Below, piece after piece: positions 47,341 to 61,566 of a stretch of DNA of 64,000 nt (the stretch's first letter is position 1; every line of letters begins with the position of its first letter). The notes under the pieces were generated by a model that saw only the letters and a program-made list of their open reading frames with translations, searched no databases and was not told the origin of the DNA. Made by a program: the position numbers and the translations under genes. This DNA is from Trogon surrucura (lineage: Eukaryota > Chordata > Aves > Trogoniformes > Trogonidae), in NCBI GenBank assembly GCA_020746105.1, contig CM036618.1, forward strand, positions 108,574,622 through 108,638,621, read 5' to 3'.

Positions 47341-50300
47341 ACCATCACATATTTGGATAAAGAAACAAAGCAGCGCATCCCAAGGTAGTCATTTCACATT
47401 TCAAAAACCTTTTGAACTTGTTTTCACGGTATAGAGACCCATCTATGTCCACTTCTGTCTGCTCACGGAATTAGTACAGCTTTATTTGCAGGGAAGAGTT
47501 GTAACAGGCACCACACTGCACAACAATTTATTCATGATAATGTTTCCGAACAGAAATCGGAATCGCCTTTCAAAAGCTCCAAAAGCAAATGACTCTACAG
47601 CATAAACAAATTTTATCTAGACATCTGTGAGAAATATTCAAGATTCAGTTTCTTCTACAATTCAGTATTTGTCTTTCTAATGTTATTAACTCATCCTGCT
47701 AAAAAGAAAATACCAAGCCCTAATACTGATACAGATAAGCCATCATTTAATTCAGAATTTTGGTATTAACACACACCCTTTCAAGGCACTGTAAAATCTT
47801 TGTCCAAAAGCCTACCACCTACAATTCAGCAAAACAATTTTATAAACTGCGTCAAGACACAGGCTACCTGTATTTTTAATACCTGAAAAGCCCCACAAAA
47901 CTTGTGTAACCTAGTCCTTAAATTAGCATTGTAAATCATATCCGAAAAACAATGCAAAACTGCAGGGTCTTAGGTTTCATCTGTTAAACAAAAGAGTAAA
48001 TCTCCACTAATGTTAATGGTACAATGTATGAAATCCAGAGGTTCCAAAGTCTGAACTTAGTAATTTTTTCTAAAATTCCTCAGATATCAGGAATCAATTC
48101 TCTACCAGGAGCTACATTTCTTATAACTACAGGAATATCAGCTTACAACTGAAAAAACACTAGGGTTTAGGTCCAAATAGTAAAGACACAACCATGCAAC
48201 ACTGAGATTTTCACTTCAGTGTTATTTTTAAGTTCATAATAATTTTATTCAAAATATTTAATTGCACAATTACAATACAGGTTTAATACATTTTAAATAC
48301 TTTAAAAATGTAACGTGAAGAGAAGTATATTACTCAAGCCCACAGAGATTCCCCAAATTTTCAATTAGTTCTTATACCTCAGAAGAAAGGTGACAACAGA
48401 ACGTACTGCCTTACTGGGACGGCCTCAGCTGTCCTGTACCAAGCGATTTAGTACAAATATTAATACTAGTGATGAATACTACTGAACAAATTAAACCAAG
48501 CCATTGAAGTCTTTTAACTTGAAAAACAACTGATTGAAAACAAACGTGTAGTTCTTGACTTCAACATTTTTTGACCATTATAGGCCTGGCTAGAGTACAA
48601 GGCAAAATATCTTGTTAACAAGCAACAGCAGAGCTGTTTAAACCACAAAATTCCTCCTTACTTTATATTGTAAGGAAAGGCCTGTCATTCTTTAATTATT
48701 ACATTTTGGAATCTTCCAGGGTTCCCATAGGGACACCGGAAAAATAAACACTATCATAACTACTTCAGTAAAATACAGCTGACAAAAATAGGTTTGGATT
48801 AGATTTAATGATTTGTAGTATCAGTGTTAGTGGAAAAGTTTGTAAACCCTTCGCTTTAATTTTTTTAATCACCTCTAGCGACAGACATGTCAATGTATAG
48901 CCAAGAAGAAAGATACAGTCCAAGGGGAAAAAAAAAAAATGCCCTAGGAATGTGCTCCAAATAGCTTGTTCCAAAAGAGGTCAATTTGCTTTATCATCAA
49001 TGTTGTTTGTCTGCTGTGCAAACATCTGCTGTTCTTGTGGCAACAGTAATTTTAAGTACAGAAAACTTGGCCTGACCAAGGGTCTTGGAAGGCGTATTTT
49101 CAGACAGCCGCTTCATGCATCCAGCTCTCCAGACTATATGAGGTTCACGGGCAGACTTTTTGCAAGTAGTTTGGCAATGCCGGATGAGCTGCTACAGAGA
49201 CGGCAAACGGTACGGTCCGAGAACAGTTTTCAAAACCCACTGTGCCTGCAATGCAGCTCTCTTAAAACATGCCGGTACACAGCCCTCCCCTGGTTACAAC
49301 CCCGTCACCCTAAAGAGAATCATCACGAAGTTAACGGAAAAAAAACACCCTCTTTTTCAGAAGGAGCTTCATTTCCCTTGATCCTGGATACCAGTGACAC
49401 ACCCCATTTAACCTACAGAAATAGGCAGAAGGATAGCGGATTCTTGTTTTCCACACAGACCTCCCTTTTCAAGGTTGCTAGCCATATGTGATACATATTA
49501 AGGGACCAGCAGGAACCAAAGTTCATTACATAAAACTTCCAAATTCCCCAATATGTTCTCTATAGTCACAAGCTGACAAGTCATACATAAAGCCTATCGA
49601 AGTGGCTACTCTGAAAAACACTCTATGTTGCTATCAGTCACTGTGGAGGAGATAGGTAAGCCTGGACCTACAAAAGAGGCACACAGAGGAGCACACGCTC
49701 TATCCCCTGGCCCTGGAGAGGGTGGATTTTATTACAACTGTCCAGCAGAAGGGAGGTGAAACTATGGGTTCTGCAGTAGTGACACTGGGCTGTGTGACAT
49801 CATGGGGGGGAGGAAGGAAGCAGTTACTAGCATTACTTGTAACACATTTATTACCAAGAGATTTAACTTCTAAACTCCTGGAGAGAAAAGTCTGTCTGCT
49901 GAAGAGCTTACACAGGAAGGACAGCAACACAGTTTGTAACCCGACACAATTTAGTATTGTGATTAAATAATAAATCAGCAGTACTGGATGCTTTATTTGC
50001 AAAGCCAGTCTCATGCTCCCGCCTTGCTCCCTCTCCCTCCAGCTCCCAGTTCCTGTTCGCATGGCTTCGGCAGGGCTAGCCCTGAAACCTCAAGGGCTCA
50101 GAGGGAAGGCTGTGTCCTCGACTGGCAGGTCTCAGGAGGATACCCATGTCTTGCTTCCCTCTGGAATTATAAGATGTGCTTCCTGAGCGATCCAGGTATG
50201 ACACAGGAAACCCAGCCTTCTGCCCAGTAGGTTTTTCAGTGTTAAACCAAAGACGCAGAAATTAGAAGCCATATTCAAGAGAATTGTCAACGGCAATAGT

Positions 50301-52759
50301 GAAAGTTCATTATGAAGGAAATAGATTAGAAAAGAAGACAACCACCATGGGAAACTACCTCCTTGTCATTTCAGGACAAAGCTTCCTTTCCTTAATTAGT
50401 GAAAAAAAAATAATTGTAAAAATACATATAGAGCTTTCCCATGCAAAAGAGAAAAAAATGCAATCTAAGGAGACTGTCACTTTACTGAATACCAGAAGGC
50501 TCTCTGATTCTCTCTGATGCTGTCCTTGAAAAAAATAAATAAAAAAGCAGAATAATATATTGATAGCTTTGTTTTCAAAAGTATTCTCTAGTTTTGAAAT
50601 TTCTGCTAAATTCCTGGAAGGAATTTAACAAGTGTTTTTATTTTACAGACTCAGTCCAAACCCAAAGTATTTATTTTCTACTGGCTTCTATCAGCTGTGA
50701 TTACGAAATGTGTAAATAGCATTTTTGAGTTAAGACAAAAAAACTCCAGGAGGGAGGTGTGAGAGAACACTCCTCCCAAAATAAACAGTATTTCTCAAAA
50801 CAAAGGAGAAATAACTGACAATCAGCGAGCCAGAGCTGCTTAAAGCTTAATTTAATTGAAAGAAATCTCTCTTCTCCACCCACCTAAGATTGGCAAAATA
50901 GCACAAGAAAGCTTTCTTGCAGTTTCTGCCAACTCTCTGGGGGAAACCAGGGGCAAAACATTGTAGTCGACAGAGATAACAGCTGAACCACAGACCATCA
51001 GTTAAGGCAATGTAAAAATATAAGCCACAAATACCCTTCTCAGTTTCAGCAGTTAAGATTCAGTTTTCACTCCTTCAGAACATTTTTACCATGTTTTTCC
51101 TGATGAACAGTTAAGTGCCAACATCTCTAAGTCCAAGTTAAAAATCTGGCATTTTCCAAGAATGAGAAGCATGTTCACAAATTCCTGTACTACGGTATAG
51201 ACAGACACAATATTCTGGATCCTATTCATCTTAGAAAAAAATAAGTCATCTGTTCTCATCCAGGTCAAGTGGAGACCATCCAGCCATCTTTGGCTGCAGC
51301 TACCACAAAAGATTCTTCAACAGGAACTTTACAATCAGAGAGAGAAATAGAATACCGTTCCCAAACACACAAGCGTAGTTCTGGTTTTTCCCTCCCCAGA
51401 CTCGGATGAAAAATAATCCCTACATTCATGAAACACCCACTGCAGATCTGGGCAACATTTCCACACCACATCAAGATACAGCCGTTACTTTTTATATTGC
51501 CATTCTTTCTCATCACAAGAATTTCAGCAAACCACCCTGTGTTTAAACATTATTATACAAACAGCAAAGTGAAATACTGAACTTCAATTTATCCTGCTGT
51601 GCATTAGAATTCTGATGCAATTTTTGCAGCATGGTCAGTAAAATCTTTACTATAGGACTCCTGTTCCACCTAGTAAAGAGGGCTGAAATGTTCTGGGAGC
51701 AAATCAAGAGCAGACAGAAAAAAAAAAGGTTTATGATATTTAAAAAATCTGAAAGGCTAACAAAGGAGAAACTTCATCTTATGTTTATAAAGTGGAACAC
51801 TGCTTAGACTCCATCCCTCACGCTGGAGACAAGTCAATGAAAATCACACTTCTGACAGTTAACCTTAAACTTTGCATTCCTCAATATTTGACAATATTTG
51901 TAACTCAGTATGCTGGTATTTTACTGCCAATAAATGCTGGATGTTTCAACTGTAAATACAATCAGTCATACCTGTGTTTAGAATTACTAAGCATTCTGAA
52001 AAATCAAAATGGACCAGTGACCAAAAATGAATAAGTAAAATTCTTAGTCCCTCAAAGCATTACTTTTTATTACAGAAAATAGAGATATCACCATCTGACT
52101 AGGTTCTTGAATAATATTATCTTATTGGTGGTGAATGATTATATGTACATCAGTATCAGAAGAAAAAAAAAACCCCAAACATCATGCAATAAACAAAGAG
52201 TGTGCAACCACACGGCAAATTTCAAGGAGGGGGAGAAAAAGAAAAACAAATAAAAATGGCTGCATGACAAGTAACAGTGCTCCACTCTAAAGAACAGGTA
52301 TTCTGTGACCATTACAGAAGCCTCTAATATGTACTCTCTCAAGGTAGTTGTGGAGGCATCATTAATTCTGTCATTTCCTTTGTTCTGTATTTATGGGTTT
52401 GCATCCTTAATTAAAGGATTGTTCAGTATGTGTTTTAATTATAATTTAAATAATCCTCTCATTTGGAAAATAAAAATTCATCCTCTCTAGAGACAGTGTT
52501 TCACCAGAGGAGAGCTAGCAACTTCAGTCCACAGAACACGGGCACCGAGTACACAAACCTCACCGACTGCAGGACCAGCGCTGTAGGTTGGCTCTCTCTG
52601 CACGAAGCAGCAGTAACCAAGCCCCCTACTCAGTTTTCCAGGTATTTCACAGCACTTCAGGAGTCTCCTGTTCCATTTCTGAAGCCAGTTTGATTTACGT
52701 TTGACTAATAAATGAAGGAATTTAGGGGATACTCAAAAATCTGTGTAATATTGCAGTCT

Positions 52760-53200
52760 GCCTTGCGCTCCCTTCTCTTGCCTCTCATAAATACAGGGTC
52801 TGGTTTCACCTCTTCCCTGCTGTGTCTCCTCATCCCAGTGCTTTTCTTCTCAACTATTTGATCCTAATCTCTCCCACAAGACTTGTCATCCACCATCGTT
52901 CTGTCCCTTTGCCACCACACCTGATGGTTTCTGCTCAAAGCCTTCTCAGTTTTCTCCACACTGTACTTCATGTACTTCTTGTACCGGTCTGCTCAGGTCT
53001 CTTTACCTCCAGGCCCCCACCCCGTTGCCCCACCAGTCACAGAAGCCACCACCTGAGCAAAGTTCTGATATTCTAATATTTCTTTTCAAACTCTGTTCTA
53101 TCCAGCCGGAGTCCCAGTTTCAGTGATGCTCCGCCACCATCCTTTCTCAAATTCCCTGATGTCATTTCCTTTCTCCTTTTACCACCACTAGTCTCGAGTG
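52760..53200. repeat. Pyrimidine-rich stretch
   Basis: C- and T-rich on the plus strand, with CTTGCCTCTCATAAATAC and CTCATCCCAGTGCTTTTCTT. These words are similar in order to those at 2085-2130. It could be a diverged copy of an unknown repeat, or coincidence of composition. No coding content is recognised. Confidence 0.45.
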
Positions 53201-53717
53201 CCTTTGCTTTTTATTAAATTGTGATACACAACAAGGATTTGAGCTATACAACACCAGTCTGCTTCCCTTTTACATTAGAATTTTAATCAAAATGAAAGAC
53301 TTTTTACAGTCATCTATATAAAGCAAATATACTCAGGTCAGACATTTTTTGCTGATACCAAGTTTCATTACATCTTACATTAGCAATTAACATTATTCAT
53401 TTTCATTTTTGAGGGGAAAAAAAAGCTTCAAAGAGCTCTGTAAAACCAGGACTTCTAATCTCTTAAGTAGTTAAAGGAACTGCTCTAAATGTTGTGAGAA
53501 GGGGGGTGACCAGACTCTCCACAAACTCTCCCCCTGTAAAATGACTCTTGTTTGTGTAGCCACGTATCCTTAGCACATACTAAACTTAGAACTTGTAAAA
53601 AATGCACACCCGTCAAGTCTCACACAGCACATGAATCGTTTGAGTCCTGTCTCTCACTCCTCCATCAAGCTGCTTTTATCCCCAAATTCACTGAGCATCA
53701 CTACAGACACTTATATA

Positions 53718-53965
53718 ATCACAGATTGGTTAAGGTTGGAAGGAGCCTTGAAGATCATCTCATTTCAACCCCCCTGCCATGGGCAGGGACACCTCTCTCC
53801 CACTAAACCAGGTTGCTCAAAGCCCCATCCAGCCCGGCCTCGAACACTTCCAGGGATGGGGCATCTACAACCTCCTTGGGCAACCTGTTCCAGTGCTTCA
53901 CCACTCTCACGGTGAAGAATTTCTTCCTTATATTTAATCTAAATCTACCCTCTTGCAGTTTCCCA
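53718..53965 (-). mobile_element. CR1 LINE 3' fragment
   Basis: A minus-strand CR1 tail of about 250 bp. It begins with the 3' end near AATCACAGATTGG, followed by GGTTGGAAGGAGCCTTGAAG and the ACCTCTCTCCCACTAAACC region. The minus-strand frame reads IRKKFFTVRVVKHWNRLP and LPKEVVDAPSLEVFEAGLD, the C-terminal end of CR1 ORF2. It closely resembles the copy that starts at 9608, which suggests the same subfamily. It ends abruptly near 53965. Confidence 0.93.
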
Positions 53966-55404
53966 GCAAGCCACAAGGGCCTCAGAGCAGAAGGCCTGTA
54001 ATGCATCGGAGCTCTAACAGCAGGCAAATTCTTTGTCAGGAGGCCACAGGCAAGCGACCACCCTATGAACTGACACACCATGTAACAATGTACCTCCTCG
54101 CTTCTTCAAAACCATGGAATGAACCCCTTCCTAAGGATTTCATAGGCAGCTGGTTTCACTGATACCTGTTTACATTTCATTGCAAGGCAGTCAAGACTGG
54201 AGAAGTCTGAGTAGTGAACGTGGTACAAGTGCACACAATTACAATTCTGCCTGTATGGACAACATTTGAAATGGAAGTCTTATATGTAGTCTCACATTTA
54301 TGATCTATACCTGACCTTAAACTGAAGTTCAAACACTGAGTTCAAAATTCATAAAAGTAAAAATTACTTTAATGTACATCATGTATGCATGGAAATACTA
54401 AAATCTACAGTAGGAACTTAACAGCATGAGAAGGAATTCTGCCTAGGTTAAAATAATACATGCTTTCCAGTCATATTTTTAATCTTTAGAAGCAACCACT
54501 CAATGTCATTAGATAGGTTTCTACAATAGCATCTGTGATCCAAATAAGTAACAAGGGACTTCTGAACACTGCCTGCATTCGTTTTACACTGTCTTGATAT
54601 ATCCTATGCATTACTCTGAAATTAGTAAAAAATAAGAAAACAGACAGTATTGCACTTCATTAATATATCACAGCAAAATGTTGCTTCTGAGTGTTAGGCT
54701 ACTGTAAGCGCAATGAAAAACAAAGATACACTACTGCAGTCTCTATCTACGACTCCTTCTTACTTAAGTTTCAAGTTCCCAGTCACAAAAGAAGAAAACA
54801 AAACATCCGTCTTACGTTCACAAAAATCTGTCCACCTCGACAGGTTAAGCTCCCGCTCCACACACACCTCACCGTTTCAATACCATAACCCTATATTATT
54901 TCTGTCGTAAGAACGGCAAGCTACTCCTTTGCTTGCTCCTTGTACTCAAGCTGGGTAAAGCAATTGAGCATGTTAATCACTGTCTGGTTCTTTTGCATTG
55001 ACTCAACGATAAAAAGACAGTAATTCTAAAAAATGTGACCTTAAGTTACGCCTCAAGAACTCTTGTGAGGTTTTGCTAGATTTCAGAGAATTATTACTTT
55101 AACAGTAGTCCTTTACTAACTAACAGCAATCCTTAAAGATCTTCAAAGATCCTAGAACTTCAACACTCTTTCGGAGTCACCTTAGAACTAACGTAATTAA
55201 AACTTTAAAATGATTAATCATTTGAAAGTTCAGTGCCATTAGAATGTAAATTGCATATAATAAACTTGATTTGGCTCACTTGAGAATAAAGACCATATCA
55301 TAATGCTTAAGTGCCTAACTGTGCACCAGATCCGGCACTTTTTCTCAACGACAATCATCTTCACTTTCTTCCTGATTAAGTGATCACTGTAAAATAATAC
55401 TGAT

Positions 55405-55438
55405 TAAGATATTTTTATTTTTAAGATATTTTTATTTT
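55405..55438 (+). repeat. 17-bp tandem duplication
   Basis: TAAGATATTTTTATTTT occurs twice in a row without mismatch, a small recent slippage-type duplication. Confidence 0.85.
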
Positions 55439-55999
55439 GACCGCATTTCACCTCATGGCAATTTTAATTATTCAACCTTTAGTGCAGTTGAATCACTATT
55501 ACTACTTCAAAAAAGATTGACAATCCCTGTTAACAAATCAAGCTTTCAACAGAATCTTTACGTTGAAGATGAGACTTATTTCCCAACACCTGTAAGTACC
55601 CTACAGCATACATTTTCTGTAAGTAGTAAGTTCCTACATAAACCACATGTCCACGTGCGCACATGCATATGCATTAAGAGATTTTTGCAGCACACCCCTT
55701 TTTTGCTTTGATTCACATCTCCTTTGTATCACCAAGGATGCGGTAAAGAATAATTCTCGAACTCAGACCGCTGATAAATCAAATTCTTCATGAAACCAAA
55801 GAGAAACTTTAACTTATTTTTAACACAGTTTCTTTGTTCAGTTTTCAGGTCCCCTTATGCTTATATCTCCTAAACATAAAAAAGTTTACAAACCACCTTT
55901 TAAGTGTACGTTGCTTCAAATTAAGCCTTCAGAGTTCCTAATGAATCAAGTGTGAAAGGATTCACTAAGTGGTACGTCTGAATTGACTTTTGTGCTACT

Positions 56000-56021
56000 C
56001 ATAAATGCTACAGCATTTATG
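56000..56021. repeat. Perfect 10-bp palindrome with two-base centre
   Basis: CATAAATGCT, AC, AGCATTTATG is a perfect inverted repeat within otherwise featureless intron. Confidence 0.85.
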
Positions 56022-59000
56022 TTGGTCTCCACATCAATGTCAAGTTAGAAATAACAGACTCAAAACCATCGACTCCTACGTGCATGTATTTATAGGGCTG
56101 AGCCTAAATTAAGAATCTTTTTTAATCTTACTCCCTATAGTAAAACAGGGTTTTATTGCTATATGTCTGTTACAATAGGCTACACAAATTAAAGCATTTG
56201 CTTGCTGCAACATTGATAAAAGGCAGTTTTTCTATGACAATACAATAATTTCATGACAAGATACAAGTTTTATTTAGCAGCTTAAGATAAAAAGAACTAA
56301 GGCAGCAAGTGGAATTAACATTCTTCCTGTAAACAAAGGATTAAGTGTTTCAGTTTCAAACTATAAACTAATCAAAGAGAAGAATTAGCATCAATACAAG
56401 CTGTTCTTCAAATTCTAGAAATTTTTGCCTGATTTTTATGGGGCTTTTTCTCCCCCAAATGTGGACAGGAAAGGTGGCCTTGTATGTATTCAATGCGCTG
56501 GAGAAGAAACGTTTCGCAAGTTGTGATACTAAATGCAGAAAATATTCACTGAGTTCTGAAAATTCTTTGAATGCTTCTACCCAAATTTTATCTGAAAGGT
56601 TTTGTTTACTAGAAACTTGAAAGAAAAAGCCATGGTAAGACATAGAAGATACAGAACAAGTTTGAGATAAGTAATGGGATAATAAGGAAGTTGGACACAT
56701 TTTCAGAAGAGCGCAGAACATTCATTAATTTATATACAAACACAGCAGTTCTCAGGAGAGTACTCGTTCTGCTACCTCAGTAAAGCAACCACATTTCAGA
56801 AGTAGGTAACATGCACCAATTTTGGATAGTGCTCCTAATTTTCAAATATTATCAATCTAGATACTTCATATAAATACTTAAGTGGAAACTGCACTGTAAT
56901 GAAAATCTATTCTAGTTACAGTAATAAAATATTTTTTAAATATATGTCATAATTAAGCCAGAAGCAGGAAATCATTACTCTTTATCTTGGACTTGGTTTA
57001 TAGGAAGTTTGTTTTACAAAAGAAGTACTTGTACAGAGGTAAACTAATAGCTCACTTTTCCAAATGTCACCTTGTTCCACAGATCACAGAAGAAAACCCT
57101 AAGCAGATCACAATAAAATGCAAGAAAACAAACTTTTTTTTTCCCCTGTATGGATAATTTATGCTCCACATTATATAACTAAACCCATTTTGACAATTAT
57201 ATCATCTTTCTCTGTTCAGCAACAGTCCCCAGTTCAAACACCTGGTCATGACATCTCTTCCTCCTCCAGACCTTAGTCCATGTTCTCAACCAACTGACTG
57301 AAATAGCACAAGCTTCGCAACAACGGGAAAGATTGTCAGAACTTTCTGAAATCTCAGTCCTACAAATTCTTAGCATTTATCCATATGAAAACAGTACCAA
57401 AATGCCAACACTAAAAATGAAGGTAAGCCAAAGTGAAGCATCAAATGAGGACTTGGAATCAGTTATATTTGAAGCTATGGGTCATGACTGTACCCATCCA
57501 CGTGACTGCCTAACAGAGCCAGTTACTTTTAAACCATTCTTGTCAAACGGGTCAGGTCCTAGGGAAAACCTAGATCATTTCCATAATAACACACTACACT
57601 TCCTATTATGAAAACCATGAGAACTACAATGCTTCCCTTCCCGCACTCTGAACATTGTTTTCTACTTATCTCAAGTTCTCATGAAAGCGTGGCAACTCAT
57701 ACCCCTATTAACACCTATTTTTAGACTCTTGCTCTCTACTACTCAGAATTTACCACTCCTATTAGTTTTAGCTTAGCATCACAGCATTGCTCATTCAAGA
57801 AACAAAACAAAACAAAAAAAACAAAACCCACAACCCACTTAACTTTGTCAAAGTCTCTAGGTGTATCTTAGCAAATAAAACTGATAACTGAAACTAAATG
57901 TAATATTCTTATGCCTATATTACATCAAACATAAGGAAAAAGTTACCATTCATATGCAACATATACAAGAATTCAAAATGCATTTCTCCCCAACTCAGAT
58001 TCAACTCATCCACTATCTGTAGCTTTTCATATCTATCTATACTGTGCCAGATTTCCACTCTGTATTGACACTTGTTCCCAACCAAATCTTTCTCTATTTA
58101 CCATAAAAATGTAATATTCAACTGATTTTTAAACTATTCTCCGTTTATCTCAAAGCACATTCAAAAAACATTTGTGCAATAAGAACCACACACCAGGAAA
58201 ACCCGAATTCAGTCCAGATACAGTAACTACTGTTAGCAACTTTTGCAATATTCATTCAGAGGAAATGGGCTCCTTATCTAACTGCCTAATGGAAAGGACC
58301 ATTTTATACAATAAGGTATTTTGGGATTACCTTCTTGTTATTTTTTTCAATAATGATGGCATATCAATTAAAAATTGTATATACAGCAGCACACAGAAGG
58401 CTGGTATTTACAATAGCCATTGTGTACATTTTTTTACAGCTAGTCCATAAAAAGCAAACAAACCAGAAGGGCAGAGAACATTCTTTATGAAGAACTGTAA
58501 CAGAGGTAGTAGTATTCAGACACATTTCATTTTCATCCTTTAGATTTACAATCGCTCTCAGGCAGACCTGAATTTATTTTTAAATCAATAATTCTGACTA
58601 AGCATCATCACCAGCAAAGCTCTTTACACAGAAATATATTTGAATTACTATCAGCAAAGTGACAGAGAGATGAAAGAAGCAACGCTCCTGCAGTCACCAC
58701 ACGTGTCTGCATCCAGGTCTCCTCACAGCTTCTACCCCATCACCTCACTTGAACCAGACAAGACTAAGCAGGAGCTGGTTCAAAGCGAATTCACTTCTGG
58801 CCTGCCCTGCAAAAGTAGGTGGGTGGCAGGAGAGACTCCTACACCGCTGCAGCCTAGAACTGCATCCCCCTGCTTCTTCATCACAGAGCAACACCCTGGG
58901 AGCCAGTTGGAGGGGTGGGAGCAGACATCGTCCCATGTAGGTGCTGTATTTGCAACAAACCTTTAACCCAGGGACTCCAATAAGCCACAAGTGACAATTA

Positions 59001-61537
59001 ACAGGAAACAGAGCTTTATTAGTCACTTCTGCTCATTAAATTACTTCAGGGAGTTTGCTGTTTTTCTGTTTTCTGGTTTTAGATTGTTTGGGGGTTTTTT
59101 TTAGCACATGTCTGTGTCCAGACTCCTAGTGTAACCAGCAGACACAATTACTTGACAACTGATTACTCCCTCCAGCTCTATTAGCGAACAATGTTCTTTT
59201 TTTTTTCTTTAAAAAAAAATAAACTCTTCACATAAAGTTTGGCCAAGAGTAACAACTTTTCTGATTTACTACTTTGTCACACAAATATGGAAAAGATGAT
59301 TAACAGAAAAGTGAGATCTCACTTTACATAGCTGAGAAATCTTTCTCTAGAAATCTGACATGCACAGACTATTTCTCCTAGGAAAATAATCTAATATACA
59401 TTAATTTGGGAAATAACTGCAACAGGTTTTCAAGATGTCTTAGGCCCAAATCCTCCGAAGAATTCAAACACTGAAATCAACAGGACATCTGTGACTACAT
59501 AACTCTGTCAATCCTGTCGCAAACTGCCAACTTTGGACAAAACAGAATTATAGTTGACAGATTTGTGTAACAAAGGTTTGTTACAAAAGGAAAAGAAAGG
59601 ACACTTCAGAAAGACGTCTAGAGCCTTAAAGAAGGAGTAGTGAATATACACAACATCCTCAACCTCCTCACCACCCATTTTCTTTGTAATTCATTGCGAT
59701 TTCTACTTATTTACACAGAGGAGTAAACAGAACTTTAATGACAGAGAGAACCTTGACATGATTATACCATCAGAAATGTTCGAAACATTTATTTTCTTGC
59801 TTTCAATTGTGATTGTTTCCTGACATAATAAAACAGCTATTCAAATACATTTAACTACAGAGGTCTCACCTTCCAATGATAATGCAATTTTAACTTTACA
59901 AATCAATCATATATTTGAGAGAGCGAGTTCAGTGGTGCAATTACTACTTCATATCCTGCTTCTATAAAGTTACCAAGGGAATTTTCAAATCAAATTAATT
60001 TCATATACTTTTCTCTGAGTATTTCCAAGTAAATTTCTCAATCTTTTCATCAAACATTGACATATCCATCAAACTTACAATGGAGTTGTTGGGATCTTGA
60101 ATACAAAAATTCATCCAACATCCAACTTTCTCAGACGACTTACACAAATTTTGCAACAGGTTCTTCCTAACTGAGTCGATTATTCCATGTTCTAGTCATT
60201 AGGAGCTTTCCCTGGTTGAAATTTTTTTGCCCCCACTGTGTTTTCTGCATAAACCAGGGTACGGTGCCTCCCCTCTACTTACCGACCCAGAGAGGACTAA
60301 TATCCACTGCACCACTTGGTACTATTTCAAGTGCCAGCAGAATCTCTAGCTCAACACAACTGCTTATTTAAATTAACTACCACTGCGTTTGATAAAAACC
60401 GGAAAGTGCATTTGTTTTAACTCAGCATTAGTACTTGATTTAATTAAATTCACGCTCGAATATGGTAGCACCAATATTAATTACAGTAAAGTATACAAGT
60501 TGCACAGGAGAATTTTCCACCCATATCGTGTTGAAGTACTTCTTTACAAATCTCTGGATACATGGATGCCTCCATCTTAAAATCCTTCTGAATCCCAAGA
60601 ATCCAAGTTGAATTCAACAAACAGTGACTGTCAATAGCTCAGGTTGCAAGTCATCCAAACAGACAACATCCACTTCAGCTTTTCCTCACTCTTACCAGTT
60701 GGCAGTATAGCTTGCCTAGGCTCCATCTGTTAAGCTAAGAACTACTCATGCTGTCTTATTTTCCCCATTCATACTTATTTTCATATATTTTAGAAGAGAT
60801 GTGAATTAAGTATTTGTGAAAGTTACTGGACTGATGAGTATAAGCCGTCTGAAATAAGGGCAGGGCAGGTTTCCCTCGAGTGTGCTGACCAACGTGCCTG
60901 ATCTCAGTAACATTTCTACAGATAAAGGCATTTCAATTATTTTGGCTCAACCAAACCACAAATATCTCTGCTGATACTAACACAAAGATTAAATAAACAA
61001 GAAAATGCATTAGATACACTTCAGTCAGCAAGGCCTAATGAAATTTACTTCCAAGGGCTCGAGGAAGTAGGCAAAGTCATTTCTGACTCCTTAGAGACTC
61101 TACTCAAGAATACACAAAGAATGAACAAACTCTCAGAAGATCGAAGGCAGGCAAAAAAAAAAAAAAATCATCTTTGTAAGATCTAAATTCCACATCCACA
61201 TCCGCCTCTTGAAAAGATCTGTCCTGCAGCTCAAAAGCACAATGGCAAAATTCAAGCTTGACACATGAGTGCCATTGCAGGAGACCAACAAGTTACTGAA
61301 ATTAGCAGTCTGAATCCCTGAAGGACTAAAAAAAAAAATATACAGTCTCCAACTGGAAGTCAATCTATTAATTTCCAACCATGTCCTGTGAAGAACAGTG
61401 GGTGGGCTGAAACAGTGATAATGAAATTATGATATAGATCAGTGATGGAGTTACACCAACCAAGCCTACTCCTCATCTATTCTGTTTCCGTGACTGTAGA
61501 GAACAGTCTCTGCTGAGCTATCAGATTTTTTTATTTT

Positions 61538-61566
61538 TATATATAGATGTGTGTGTATGTGTGTAC
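61538..61566 (+). repeat. TA/TG simple repeat
   Basis: TATATATAGATGTGTGTGTA, followed by TGTGTGTAC, is a short imperfect dinucleotide microsatellite likely to vary in length. Confidence 0.85.

Noticed and set aside
59440-59520. Block resembling an old amniote repeat (GGCCCAAATCCTCCG)
   Set aside because: Only one short block matches; too weak to call.
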